From NCBI RefSeq assembly GCF_016107535.1, contig NZ_JABASQ010000026.1:1-37366 (forward strand): 37,366 nucleotides of DNA, in the 5' to 3' direction. Numbering within the stretch: the stretch's first letter is position 1; every line of letters begins with the position of its first letter. The translations under genes and the position numbers were made by a program. Origin of the DNA: Psychrobacter cibarius. GTDB lineage: Bacteria; Pseudomonadota; Gammaproteobacteria; Pseudomonadales; Moraxellaceae. The notes below the pieces were generated by a model. It was not told the DNA's origin. It was given only the letters and a program-made list of their open reading frames with translations, and searched no databases. Shown here in pieces: positions 25,559-34,241 of the stretch.

Positions 25559-26992
25559 TTACTTAGCCGATGATTGATGAGCGGCTTTCGCTTCAGATCC
25601 TTGGTTAAATAACGCATTTAAGACAATCGCTGCTAAAGTCGCCGTACCGATACCGCCCAAATCAAAGCCGCCTAAATGCAAACTAAAGTTACCGGTACCC
25701 ATAATAACGGTCACAGCCGCGATAATTAGGTTACTGTTTTTGCTAAAGTCGATACGACTGTCTATCCAAATTTTGACGCCTGCAATAGCAATCAAACCGA
25801 ACACCACAATGGACGCACCGCCCAATAAAGCGGCTGGTATCGTCTGAATGATGGCACCAAATTTTGGTGATAGCCCCAATAAAATAGCTACCACGCCTGC
25901 CACGACAAATATTGTTGTGCTATATACCTTAGTCACCGCCATCACACCTATGTTTTCAGCATAAGTCGTCACACCAGTACCGCCAAATCCTGCCGAAAAA
26001 GTGGTTGCCAAACCATCAGCAAAAAATGCTCGACCCATATAAGGCGTTACACGAGCTTTGGTCATACCTTCGACAGCCTTAAAATGCCCTAAGTTTTCAG
26101 CCACTAAAATAAAGGCTACAGGCGCAATCAGAATAATAGCACTCATCTCAAAGCGAGGCGTATGGATACTAGGTAAGCCAAACCACGAAGCAGCTGCCAC
26201 ACCACTAAAGTCAATCGCTGCGCCAAAACCCATGACGTTGGTCATGATAAAATAGGCAAAATAGGATAATATTAAACCAACCAGTAATAACAGACGACGC
26301 AGCATACCACGTGTAAAGACAGCCACACCACTGATGAGTAATACGGTCAAGGTAGCCATCCAAGCATCAAACTGATTGGCAGACACCCCTTGAATGGTCA
26401 CTGGCGCTAAATTAAGACCAATAATCATCACAATAGCACCAGTAACGATAGGCGGCATCAAACGCTCAATCCAGCCAGTACCCGTTTTCATCACCAGCAG
26501 CCCAATTAACGCATAAATGATACCGCAAGCCATGATGCCGCCCAAAGCGACATTCAAATTACCATTGAACCCTGCGCCTGCATAAGCTGTCACAGCGATA
26601 ACGGGACCAATGAAAGCAAAACTTGAGCCCAAATAGCTCGGCATACGCCCACCAGTGATCAGAAAAAACATCACCGTACAGATACCTGACATCAAAATGG
26701 CTAAGTTGGGATCAAAGCCCATTAACAGCGGCGCAAGCACGGTCGCACCAAACATCGCAAAAGTATGCTGTACACCTAATAGCACGCTTTTTGACGGTGG
26801 CAAATATTCATTGATAACGACCGGATCACGATCTAAATCGCCTTGATACGGACGCCATGTCGGAAACCAGCGTCCATTTTCAAAGTCTGGATTGTACGGA
26901 GGACTGATCGCCGCAGCCTCTAATCCAGGTTCAGCAGATGGTGCTTGAGCGCTGTTTTCTAAAGGCGAGGAAGGGTCTTTTTGAGATGGCAT
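25559..26992 (-). CDS. NCS2 nucleobase permease (uracil/xanthine permease, UraA/RutG-like)
   Basis: A 477-residue inner-membrane proton symporter for nucleobases. About 14 hydrophobic segments follow a 65-residue hydrophilic N terminus. Family motifs seen: LGVQHTFAMFGATVLAPLLMGFD (ends L-G-V-Q-H and G-F-D), LGSSFAFIGP, the substrate-site helix segment LVAENLGHFKAVEG with the conserved Glu, and the motif GFGGTGVTTYAENIGVMAVTKV (ends G-F-G-G and T-K-V) with Glu in TM10. VQH, VAENLGH and TYAEN point to the uracil branch (UraA/RutG/PyrP). No pyrimidine-degradation genes are near, so uptake for salvage is likely. AGGACA precedes ATG 26992. Confidence 0.9.
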   Translation of the reverse strand: MPSQKDPSSPLENSAQAPSAEPGLEAAAISPPYNPDFENGRWFPTWRPYQGDLDRDPVVINEYLPPSKSVLLGVQHTFAMFGATVLAPLLMGFDPNLAILMSGICTVMFFLITGGRMPSYLGSSFAFIGPVIAVTAYAGAGFNGNLNVALGGIMACGIIYALIGLLVMKTGTGWIERLMPPIVTGAIVMIIGLNLAPVTIQGVSANQFDAWMATLTVLLISGVAVFTRGMLRRLLLLVGLILSYFAYFIMTNVMGFGAAIDFSGVAAASWFGLPSIHTPRFEMSAIILIAPVAFILVAENLGHFKAVEGMTKARVTPYMGRAFFADGLATTFSAGFGGTGVTTYAENIGVMAVTKVYSTTIFVVAGVVAILLGLSPKFGAIIQTIPAALLGGASIVVFGLIAIAGVKIWIDSRIDFSKNSNLIIAAVTVIMGTGNFSLHLGGFDLGGIGTATLAAIVLNALFNQGSEAKAAHQSSAK

Positions 26993-27531
26993 ACACGCTT
27001 GTCCTATGTAAACTGGGCTAAAATAATAGACAACAGTAAATGAAAAATAAAAATTGCGTTAAATCAGAGCATCAATCGGCAAGAATATGTGGCTAGAAAT
27101 TACGATAACGAGTAAAATCCGCATCTTTTCATTTATAATATGTCGCCCTGACTCATTCATTTATGTTGCAATATGGCAAACCAAAAGTATTATTTGGTAT
27201 GATGACCATGTTTTGGTAGATGTATGTGGTCGGATATGTTTAACTAAAAAATGGTTATGGTCGCTTATGACTCAGTGTACTCTGCAGCGACAATCAACTT
27301 ACAGGATGTTACATAGCCATTAGCTCCGAGCATGATAGCGGAGTTTCAAAACAAATAAAAGTTATTATTCAATCACCATTTTTCCTCTTTTGCGTTAATA
27401 CTTCCATGGGCGGTGCTTCCTCTACACCTTTGTCGGTGCTATAAGCGAGAGCTGCCTGTTATATTCTCAATGAAAGTGCCTAAAGCAGCTATACAACATG
27501 TTAGTGCACTTAAAAAACTTGGTAAGTTATT
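26993..27531. other. Divergent intergenic region between the permease gene and sdaA
   Basis: 539 bp without a credible gene; a 78-codon frame (27087-27323) has no family features. A short dyad CTCCG-N10-CGGAG lies near 27326-27345. A candidate sdaA promoter is listed separately. I checked for a glycine riboswitch ahead of sdaA and do not see its conserved segments. Confidence 0.5.
27457..27465 (+). promoter_or_regulatory. Candidate extended -10 of sdaA
   Basis: TGTTATATT: TATATT preceded by TGn. It would give a leader of about 60 bases before the ATG at 27532. The -35 is weak. Confidence 0.35.
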
Positions 27532-28965
27532 ATGATTAGTGTTTTTGATTTATTTAAAATCGGTATTGGCCCATCAAGCTCACACACGGTAGGACCCATG
27601 GTCGCCGCCAATCTTTTTTTGGGCTCATTAACCAAGCAAACAGAGCTGACGGCTATTACAGGCGTTGAAATTGAGCTTTATGGCTCTTTGGCAGCCACAG
27701 GCAAAGGGCATGCAACCGATACTGCTATATTGTTAGGGCTGCTTGGGCATGCTCCTAGTACGATCGATACCCGTTTGACCAGTCAATATTTGTCACCGAT
27801 TTTTTCAGACAAACAGCTCAATATAGCAGGCACGCATGTTATTGCCTTTGAGACAGAGCGCGATATTCATTGGTATGACGAAACCGTTTTGCCCTACCAT
27901 CCTAATGCCTTGACTATCCGTGCATTATTGACCGACGGCAGTCATTATCAACAAACCTATTATTCGGTAGGTGGCGGCTTTGTTATCAATGAAGAAGATG
28001 CCACCAATCCGGATGAAGATAACGCCACGCCGACCATTGATGCCATTCCTTACCCCTTTAACAGCGCCGCAGAATTGCTGGAGCAATGTCGTCAACACCA
28101 CTTGAGCGTGAGTGAATTGGTATTGGCAAATGAATGTCATTACCGCAATCAATCAGAAGTTTTTGCTTACTTAGACTCTATTTGGGAGTCAATGCAGGAC
28201 TGCGTGACGCGAGGCTGTCAAAACAGTGGCATATTGCCTGGAGGCTTGGATGTAAAACGCCGTGCCCAAGCATTACATCTACAGCTGTGCGCCGAGAAGA
28301 ACCAACCCATTACCAAAAATGACAAACTCGCTGCCATGGATTGGATTGATTTATATGCCTTAGCGGTCAATGAAGAAAATGCCAATGGCGGAAATGTCGT
28401 CACTGCCCCCACCAACGGTGCAGCAGGTATTATTCCTGCGGTGATGCATTACTATCGTGACTTTTTATCAAGCTATAGCCAAGATGGTGCACGCAAGTTT
28501 TTGTTAAATGCGACTGCTATTGGCAGTTTAATCAAACAAAATGCCTCCATCTCTGGCGCTGAAGTTGGTTGCCAAGGTGAAGTGGGTTCTGCTTGTGCCA
28601 TGGCAGCTTCTGCATTGGCAGAAATCTTGGGCGGTGATCCAGCTAAATGCCTTAATGCGGCCGAAATTGGTATTGAGCATAACTTAGGTCTAACATGCGA
28701 CCCTGTAGGCGGTCTAGTGCAAGTGCCTTGTATCGAGCGCAATGCCATGGGCGCCGTCAAAGCTGTCAATGCGGCACGACTTGCTTGCCGCGGTAATGGA
28801 CAGCACTTTGTCTCTTTAGATAAAGTGATTGAAACCATGAAAGTCACTGGTGCGGATATGCTAGATAAATACAAAGAAACCTCACGAGGCGGTCTTGCCG
28901 TTTATGCAGACAATCGTATCCCTACTGCCACTCATGGCGTCAGTGTAAAATACAGTCAGTGCTAA
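27532..28965 (+). CDS. sdaA: L-serine ammonia-lyase (iron-sulfur, single chain)
   Basis: Deaminates L-serine to pyruvate and ammonia, using an oxygen-sensitive [4Fe-4S] cluster. The 477-residue protein has the beta domain first ([21 protein letters not shown]) and the catalytic alpha domain behind it ([14 protein letters not shown]). The three cluster cysteines are C347 (GCQGEVGSA), C389 (LTCDPVGG) and C400 (VQVPCIERN), with the 42/11 spacing known from Legionella and E. coli enzymes. Length is slightly above the usual 455-460. Single gene, followed by its own terminator. Together with cysE it marks serine as a hub substrate, but the genes are not linked. Confidence 0.95.
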   Translation: MISVFDLFKIGIGPSSSHTVGPMVAANLFLGSLTKQTELTAITGVEIELYGSLAATGKGHATDTAILLGLLGHAPSTIDTRLTSQYLSPIFSDKQLNIAGTHVIAFETERDIHWYDETVLPYHPNALTIRALLTDGSHYQQTYYSVGGGFVINEEDATNPDEDNATPTIDAIPYPFNSAAELLEQCRQHHLSVSELVLANECHYRNQSEVFAYLDSIWESMQDCVTRGCQNSGILPGGLDVKRRAQALHLQLCAEKNQPITKNDKLAAMDWIDLYALAVNEENANGGNVVTAPTNGAAGIIPAVMHYYRDFLSSYSQDGARKFLLNATAIGSLIKQNASISGAEVGCQGEVGSACAMAASALAEILGGDPAKCLNAAEIGIEHNLGLTCDPVGGLVQVPCIERNAMGAVKAVNAARLACRGNGQHFVSLDKVIETMKVTGADMLDKYKETSRGGLAVYADNRIPTATHGVSVKYSQC

Positions 28966-29019
28966 CATAACGATTGTTTAATATAGCCTGTCCTGACATC
29001 ACATTCCCAAGTATTTGCT

Positions 29020-29067
29020 GAAATAAAAAAAGACCCCTAATGAAGAATTAGAGGTCTTTTTTATTTT
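29020..29067. terminator. Bidirectional terminator between sdaA and the lipoprotein gene
   Basis: Long stem: AAATAAAAAAGACC with CTAAT / ATTAG and GGTCTTTTTTATTT, one C-A mismatch, 5-nt loop GAAGA. Flanked by A and T runs on both sides, between convergent genes. Confidence 0.88.
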
Positions 29068-29107
29068 GGTTAAATATGCTCGTTAACTAGACATACTCAA
29101 TGATTAA

Positions 29108-29506
29108 TTACTCAGCTGTTTTTGAAACCACTTCGTTTAGAATCCAAACAGGCTTAGCCATGTTAGTATTTTCATCCATCATGACTTCTTGGCGAACATC
29201 TAGAATATAACGATAGTTTGGCTCATAAGTGAAGCCCTGAATATTGCCGTTTAAAGGCGTGTAGTTTTTCTGATAAGTCTGGCGATACTGTAGGCATTCT
29301 GCTTCAACCTTAGTACCCTCAGCTGTTGACAGCTCACAGACGGCTTTCAGTGGTGCTACTTCTATCTCAAAACTTGGAATGTTAACCACTTTAACATTCA
29401 TAGGTTGCCCATCGACAACCATAGTACGTTCGTTATCCATACCCATGGTAGAACAACCTGACAAGGCAAAGGCGGTCATTACTGCTGCAAGTACTAATTT
29501 TTTCAT
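29108..29506 (-). CDS. Small lipoprotein, DUF4377-like
   Basis: A 132-residue lipoprotein: signal peptide MKKLVLAAVMTAFALSGCS with lipobox LSGC (acylated Cys18), so membrane-anchored in the periplasm. The mature part ends in a pattern typical of the DUF4377 domain: CLQYRQTYQKNYTPLNGNIQGF (ends C-L-Q-Y and I-Q-G-F), then TYEPNYRYILDVRQE. DUF4377 domains often accompany META/HslJ-type heat-shock lipoproteins; none is adjacent here. The function is unknown. GAGGA precedes ATG 29506. Single gene. Confidence 0.8.
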   Translation of the reverse strand: MKKLVLAAVMTAFALSGCSTMGMDNERTMVVDGQPMNVKVVNIPSFEIEVAPLKAVCELSTAEGTKVEAECLQYRQTYQKNYTPLNGNIQGFTYEPNYRYILDVRQEVMMDENTNMAKPVWILNEVVSKTAE

Positions 29507-29870
29507 TATTAAATCCTCAGTTAGTTGTTATAAATGCATTATTGATGGTTTGAGATTATTGTTTTGGACACATCATACTGGTAAATATATTTTAAAAATA
29601 TCAGTCAATTTTTTCGATGGGTGTAATGCTACTGTCGATATGGAGCCAAGCAAGAGTATTCACCTGATTTAGCTTTACCGAATAAACCTATTACGTCTCA
29701 ATAATGTCGTCTATTGTTTGTTTACTAAGGTCAGTATAGAGCGCAACTCGTCTTCTGCTCTATAACTGCTTTGTAAAGTAACGTCAGCTTTTGCAACTGA
29801 TGTTAATGCAACGTATGAAATAACAGGGTAAATTGATACATACTTATTGACACGTACTTAATTTGCACAA
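29507..29870. other. Intergenic region between the lipoprotein gene and argJ
   Basis: About 360 bp, AT-rich, no credible gene on either strand. The lipoprotein promoter should lie in the left part (TATGAT on the minus strand at 29572-29577 is a possible -10). Confidence 0.45.
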
Positions 29871-29901
29871 TAAAAAGCCAGAGCAATACATGCTCTGGCT
29901 T
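29871..29901 (-). terminator. Terminator of argJ
   Basis: 11-bp perfect arms AAGCCAGAGCA / TGCTCTGGCTT with a 5-nt loop; read on the minus strand the stem ends in a T-rich run (TTTTTA). It lies 59 bp after the argJ stop. Confidence 0.87.
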
Positions 29902-29959
29902 GATGATAACTAGACCAAAAAAATGATTGATTTTAGTTTTTAATAATTATCAATAGTTT

Positions 29960-31183
29960 TTAGCTGCGATAATCCGCATTAATTTTGACGTAGTCATAGG
30001 ACAAATCACAAGTATAAACGGTGTCACTGGCATCGCCGCGAGCAAGGTCAATATGAATGGTAATCTCGGGGCGACTCATGACTGCTTTGCCCGCTTCTTC
30101 TGTATAGCTAGGCGCGACGCCACCATTCTGGCAAATCATCACCTCATCTAGATAGACATCCACTTGTTCCGTATCCAAGTCTTCGATACCCGCATAACCC
30201 ACTGCCGCTAAGATACGACCCCAGTTGGCATCGCTAGCGAAGAACGCAGTTTTGACCAAAGGTGAATGCGCGACCGCATATGCCACATCGCAGCACTCTT
30301 GCGTGGTCTTGCCGCCAGTGACGTTGACGGTCATAAACTTGGTAGCACCCTCGCCATCACGTACGATTAATTGCGCCAGACGGACAAACACCTCGGTCAA
30401 AGCCGAAAATATAGCCTGATAATGCGGATGTTCTGGACTATCAATGATATCTGAGCTGGCAGCACCCGTGGCGATTAACACACAGCAATCATTGGTTGAA
30501 GTGTCGCCATCGACAGTGATGCGGTTAAAAGACTGCTCATTAATGGCACTTAGCATCTCTTGTAATAGGTCAGCAGCGATATTGGCATCAGTTGCCACAT
30601 AGCCCAACATGGTCGCCATGTTAGGGCGTATCATGCCTGAGCCTTTTGACATACCTGTCACATGATAGCTAATACTCGCCACGTCAATTTTTTGGCTAGC
30701 GAGCTTCGGAATCGTATCTGTGGTGCGAATACCATTCGCCGCGGCAAGCCAATTGTCAGCCCCCAAATTGGCAAGTGCATTATCTAAGCCCGCGATGACC
30801 GCATCGCTATTTAATGGCTCGCCAATGACACCAGTCGAGAATGGCAATATTGCATTACTATCCACGCCAGCCTTACTCGCCAGAGCGGCACAGATATCAA
30901 CGGCTCGACGTTTGCCATCAGCACCCGTCCCAGCATTAGCATTACCTGTGTTAGTGACCAAATAACGCGGACTCATCTTGGCAAAATTCTCACGCAACAC
31001 CCGTACAGGCGCAGCACAAAAGGTGTTTTTGGTGGTCACAACCGCAGTGGTCGCGGTATCAGCGATCTCAATCACTACTAAATCATCTCGGTCTTTATAG
31101 CGTACGCCTGCGGCAGTGGCGCTTAGCTTGATTCCTTCGATAGGATAAATAATATCAGGTACTGCAACATTTCCGACTGCCAT
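29960..31183 (-). CDS. argJ: Bifunctional ornithine acetyltransferase / N-acetylglutamate synthase
   Basis: Recycles the acetyl group from N-acetylornithine to glutamate in arginine synthesis, and in bifunctional forms also uses acetyl-CoA. The 407-residue precursor self-cleaves before T191 in KGSGMIRPNMATMLG to form alpha and beta chains. Other family motifs: NTGNANAGTG, FSTGVIGEPL, DGDTSTNDCC, DGEGATKFM and the C-terminal DLSYDYVKINADYRS. Start and length are standard, with AAGGA ahead of ATG 31183. xthA lies 127 bp upstream on the same strand; the spacing does not demand an operon. Confidence 0.95.
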   Translation of the reverse strand: MAVGNVAVPDIIYPIEGIKLSATAAGVRYKDRDDLVVIEIADTATTAVVTTKNTFCAAPVRVLRENFAKMSPRYLVTNTGNANAGTGADGKRRAVDICAALASKAGVDSNAILPFSTGVIGEPLNSDAVIAGLDNALANLGADNWLAAANGIRTTDTIPKLASQKIDVASISYHVTGMSKGSGMIRPNMATMLGYVATDANIAADLLQEMLSAINEQSFNRITVDGDTSTNDCCVLIATGAASSDIIDSPEHPHYQAIFSALTEVFVRLAQLIVRDGEGATKFMTVNVTGGKTTQECCDVAYAVAHSPLVKTAFFASDANWGRILAAVGYAGIEDLDTEQVDVYLDEVMICQNGGVAPSYTEEAGKAVMSRPEITIHIDLARGDASDTVYTCDLSYDYVKINADYRS

Positions 31184-31310
31184 GGTTCAATCCTTATTGT
31201 AAAATTTTTATCATTATTTATAACGGATGATGCGATAAACACTGAGGTGCGTTGAGCCTTCAACCATGAGGCTACGGCTGGTGAAGTATCAAACGCGACC
31301 TACATAAATA

Positions 31311-32135
31311 TTACCCTTTTTTTAAATCAAATGCCGACCAAATTGGCGCATGATCAGACGGTTTTTCCATCGCCCGTAGCTCATAACTAATCCCAGCATC
31401 AACACAGGCCTCAACAAGATCCGAGCTGCACAAAATATGATCGATACGCAAGCCACGTTTCGGCTCATCATTGAACCCACGGCTGCGATAATCAAACCAG
31501 CTATATAGCTCTGTGCTCTCTGGATAATGTAAGCGATAGGTATCTGTCAGCTCGCGTGACATCAGCGCCGCATACCACTCGCGTTCTTCTGGTAAAAATG
31601 AGGTCTTTCTATTTTTCAACCAGCGCTTAGCATTGACGTCGCCAATGCCAATATCAGTATCTTCTGGGGCAATATTCATATCACCCATGATTATGAGCGA
31701 GCGACCTTCTGCTTTTAGGGTATCGATATACGCCATCAAATCTGCATAATAAGCGCGCTTCATCGGGAATTTAGTCGGATGGTCTTGGCTCTCTCCTTGT
31801 GGAAAATAACCATTGAGCACATCAATTTCACGACCGTCAAACTCATAGCGGGCATGGATAAAACGCTTCTGCGCCTCGTCATCTTCACCAGGAAAACCCT
31901 TTTGCACAAATATAGGTGCAACCTTGGATAGCAGCGCCACACCATAATGGGCTTTTTGTCCAAAGTACTCTACGTGATAGCCCAGACTCTCTATGTTTTC
32001 TAGGGGGAATTGCTCATCATGTACTTTGGTTTCCTGTAGACCCATCACATCAGGATCGATCACTTCTCGCACGGCCTCAAGCTGATGTTGACGAGCGCGA
32101 ATACCATTGATATTAAAACTGACAAAACGGGTCAT
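31311..32135 (-). CDS. xthA: Exodeoxyribonuclease III
   Basis: Mg-dependent AP endonuclease and 3'-5' exonuclease of base excision repair. The 274-residue protein carries all motifs of the EEP-fold XthA family: [25 protein letters not shown] (metal-binding Glu), NGYFPQGE, the [13 protein letters not shown] loop (catalytic Asp/Asn), the RIDHILCS segment and the final SDHAPIW (catalytic Asp-His). E. coli XthA is 268 residues. AGGA precedes ATG 32135. Divergent from the thioesterase gene. Confidence 0.95.
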   Translation of the reverse strand: MTRFVSFNINGIRARQHQLEAVREVIDPDVMGLQETKVHDEQFPLENIESLGYHVEYFGQKAHYGVALLSKVAPIFVQKGFPGEDDEAQKRFIHARYEFDGREIDVLNGYFPQGESQDHPTKFPMKRAYYADLMAYIDTLKAEGRSLIIMGDMNIAPEDTDIGIGDVNAKRWLKNRKTSFLPEEREWYAALMSRELTDTYRLHYPESTELYSWFDYRSRGFNDEPKRGLRIDHILCSSDLVEACVDAGISYELRAMEKPSDHAPIWSAFDLKKG

Positions 32136-32356
32136 AAATTATCCTATACTAATTGATGAAAATACGGTGCTAATATAAAGAAATGGGCTATGAAAATGCA
32201 TAATCCACTATCATAACAGACGTCGACCGACCTAACTGTTGCGCGCCCTGATATCTTAAGCTAGAGTAGTTGTGGTTAATATGGCTGCTATCAAATTTTG
32301 GCCATCGAATCATGAACATCGAACAATATTTATTAAAACAATGACCGAGCATCTTT

Positions 32357-32953
32357 ATGATAAAAAATAACAGCAAAAATACAAATACAGTGGCAAGTGT
32401 AGACGGCGAATATACGCCATTGTTTACCAAAAATTATAATGTCTATATTAACCATACTGATGCGGGCGGTATAGTCTACCATGCCAATCATTTGGTGTTT
32501 TTTGAAAACTGCCGCCGTGATTGGTTTGGGAAACTGAATTTGAATGGGTATTTTTTGCAGACTGACGATGGAGAAATCCAGCATTTTGTTGTGAGTCAAG
32601 CAGACTTGCAATACAAAAAAGCCATTCTGTTAGATGAAGTCATCAATGTGCGTATCGATAAAGTTGAGTTAAAACCTGCCAGCATTATCTTCTACCAAAG
32701 CATTCATCGTCACAGCCCAAACAGCCTTTCTCCCGATAATGCTAATAGCAATGCCAATGCTAGCAGCAGCTTATTAAGTAGTGGCAAAATCGTCATTGCT
32801 TGTGTGCAAAACCAAGTCAAAACCAAGCCTGTATCCCATAATAAAGCCGATACTGCGGTTGCTAGCACCACGCCCATGCGCCCTATTCGTGTCCCAAAAA
32901 ATTTACGCGATGCCATTGAGCAAGCGATCCACGAGCAGATGAATGCTAAGTAG
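32357..32953 (+). CDS. Hotdog-fold acyl-CoA thioesterase (YbgC/FadM-like)
   Basis: A 198-residue thioesterase of the 4-hydroxybenzoyl-CoA thioesterase family. The signature HTDAGGIVYHANHLVFFE has the catalytic Asp at D35; YFLQTDDGEIQHFVVSQADLQY (ends Y-F-L and L-Q-Y) and LDEVINVRIDKVEL follow as in YbgC. It would hydrolyse short- or medium-chain acyl-CoA in the cytoplasm. Between the core strands lies a Ser/Asn-rich insert (about 118-140) and after them a Lys/Thr-rich linker and a terminal helix; typical members are 130-150 residues. Its stop codon TAG (32951-32953) is the first three bases of the 15-bp repeat array. fetAB follow on the same strand. Confidence 0.87.
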   Translation: MIKNNSKNTNTVASVDGEYTPLFTKNYNVYINHTDAGGIVYHANHLVFFENCRRDWFGKLNLNGYFLQTDDGEIQHFVVSQADLQYKKAILLDEVINVRIDKVELKPASIIFYQSIHRHSPNSLSPDNANSNANASSSLLSSGKIVIACVQNQVKTKPVSHNKADTAVASTTPMRPIRVPKNLRDAIEQAIHEQMNAK

Positions 32954-33250
32954 TTAGATACTTAGTAGTTAGATACTTAGTAGTTAGATACTTAGTAGTT
33001 AGATACTTAGTAGTTAGATACTTAGTAGTTAGATACTTAGTAGTTAGATACTTAGTAGTTAGATACTTAGTAGTTGGATAATTAGTAGTTGGATAATTAG
33101 TAGTTGGATAATTAGTGGCTGGATAATTAGTGGCTGAATAATTAGTGGCTGAATAATTAGTGGCTGGATAATTAGTGGCTGAATAATTAGTGGCTGAATA
33201 ATTAGTGGCTGAATAATTAGTGGCTGAATAATTAGTGGCTGAATAATTAG
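32951..33250 (+). repeat. Array of twenty 15-bp tandem repeats
   Basis: Exactly 300 bp made of 20 uninterrupted 15-bp units. Units 1-8 are TAGTTAGATACTTAG; units 9-11 TAGTTGGATAATTAG; units 12 and 15 TGGCTGGATAATTAG; units 13, 14 and 16-20 TGGCTGAATAATTAG. Variants are ordered along the array, as expected from growth by slippage or unequal exchange from older diverged units. There are no spacers, so it is not CRISPR. In the thioesterase frame every unit carries TAG stops. The array fills the gap between the thioesterase stop and the fetA start (13 bp further on), so its copy number sets the distance between the two genes. Confidence 0.97.
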
Positions 33251-33262
33251 CGATAATGACTT

Positions 33263-34141
33263 ATGCATCTTCATAGTACTAAGCCGATACTGACATTCGA
33301 GAGTATTCAGGTGCACAGTAAACGCACAGCCAGCATACCTGCCTATAATGATAGCAAGGTTAGCGATGACAATATTAACAACAAAAATATGGAAGCTACA
33401 GAAGCCACAACATCTGTGCTATCTAGTATTTGTCAAAGATGGATCAGCAAACTAAGAGCAAACACTGTCTCTCAGCCAATCATACCTGATCGTCAACGAT
33501 TATTAATCGATGGCGCCACAGGCAAGCTGTTAGCAGGTCAAGTAACCGTGTTGACAGGCGCTTCTGGCAGTGGTAAATCGGTATTATTACGGGTATTGGC
33601 TGGACTATTGCCCATGAGCGGTGGCAATGTTCGTTTGCGCTCTGATGACCAATCAACCAGTAGTGCTTATTATAGTATCCATGATACTGCACCGATACAG
33701 TGGCGCACGCACGTTGCCCTACTCGCCCAGCACCCACAATTATTAGAAGGCAGTGTGCTTGAGAACTTGCAAATGCCTTATCAGCTACAAGCGCATCAGC
33801 ATCGCAGGTTTGATATCGACTGGCATATCGCACAGCTTGAGCAATTGCAACGCCGCGCTGACTTTTTACAGCAAGAAATCTATCATCTATCGGGCGGCGA
33901 GCGGCAACTGGTCAACACGTTACGCCTCTTACAATTGAACCCTCGGGTGTTGTTACTAGATGAGCCTACTGCGGCCCTAGATAGTGACACATCAGCCCAG
34001 CTCGTCAATCTACTCATGAACTGGTTACAGGCAGATAGTCAGCGTACATTACTGTGGGTAACTCACGATACAAAAGACATCATGCCATTAGCCGATCAGC
34101 ATTGGCAGATGCAAGCAGGGGTATTAACTGAGATATTCTAA
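33263..34141 (+). CDS. fetA: ABC transporter ATP-binding protein, FetA (YbbL)-like
   Basis: ATPase partner of the FetB permease; in E. coli FetAB exports iron and aids oxidative-stress resistance. The 292-residue protein has Walker A GASGSGKS, Q-loop LLAQHPQLLEGSVLENL, signature LSGGERQ, Walker B LLLDEPTAALD and H-loop WVTHD. Compared with E. coli FetA (about 225 residues) it has a roughly 55-residue hydrophilic insert: the first strand PILTFESIQV aligns with the usual N terminus and the fold resumes at RLLIDGATGKLLAGQ near residue 75. That supports ATG 33263 as the start although no Shine-Dalgarno precedes it. The start is 12 bp after the 15-bp repeat array. fetB follows after 100 bp. Confidence 0.85.
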   Translation: MHLHSTKPILTFESIQVHSKRTASIPAYNDSKVSDDNINNKNMEATEATTSVLSSICQRWISKLRANTVSQPIIPDRQRLLIDGATGKLLAGQVTVLTGASGSGKSVLLRVLAGLLPMSGGNVRLRSDDQSTSSAYYSIHDTAPIQWRTHVALLAQHPQLLEGSVLENLQMPYQLQAHQHRRFDIDWHIAQLEQLQRRADFLQQEIYHLSGGERQLVNTLRLLQLNPRVLLLDEPTAALDSDTSAQLVNLLMNWLQADSQRTLLWVTHDTKDIMPLADQHWQMQAGVLTEIF

Positions 34142-34241
34142 CGTTGAGTTAAGCCTGTCATGTCACTCTTTAAAATGATCTTTCTTAACAAATTCGTATT
34201 AACGTCTATCTTATATTCGTCAGTTTATATAATGAGCCACT

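Noticed and set aside
27087..27323. Possible 78-residue gene upstream of sdaA
   Set aside because: No ribosome-binding site, no recognisable domain and unlikely composition; it sits in a promoter region.
27366..27531. Glycine riboswitch ahead of sdaA
   Set aside because: The conserved riboswitch segments are not found; GC-rich stretches such as GGTGCTTCCTC do not fit the consensus.
28473..28874. 133-codon frame antisense to sdaA
   Set aside because: Lies fully inside the conserved catalytic domain of sdaA; no start signal.
32951..33250. CRISPR array
   Set aside because: Units are contiguous 15-mers with no spacers, and no cas genes are present.
33059..33316. Minus-strand reading frame encoding a pentapeptide repeat (LIIQP) protein
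   Set aside because: It is the translation of the 15-bp array, whose unit length is a multiple of three; it has no ribosome-binding site and overlaps the fetA start.
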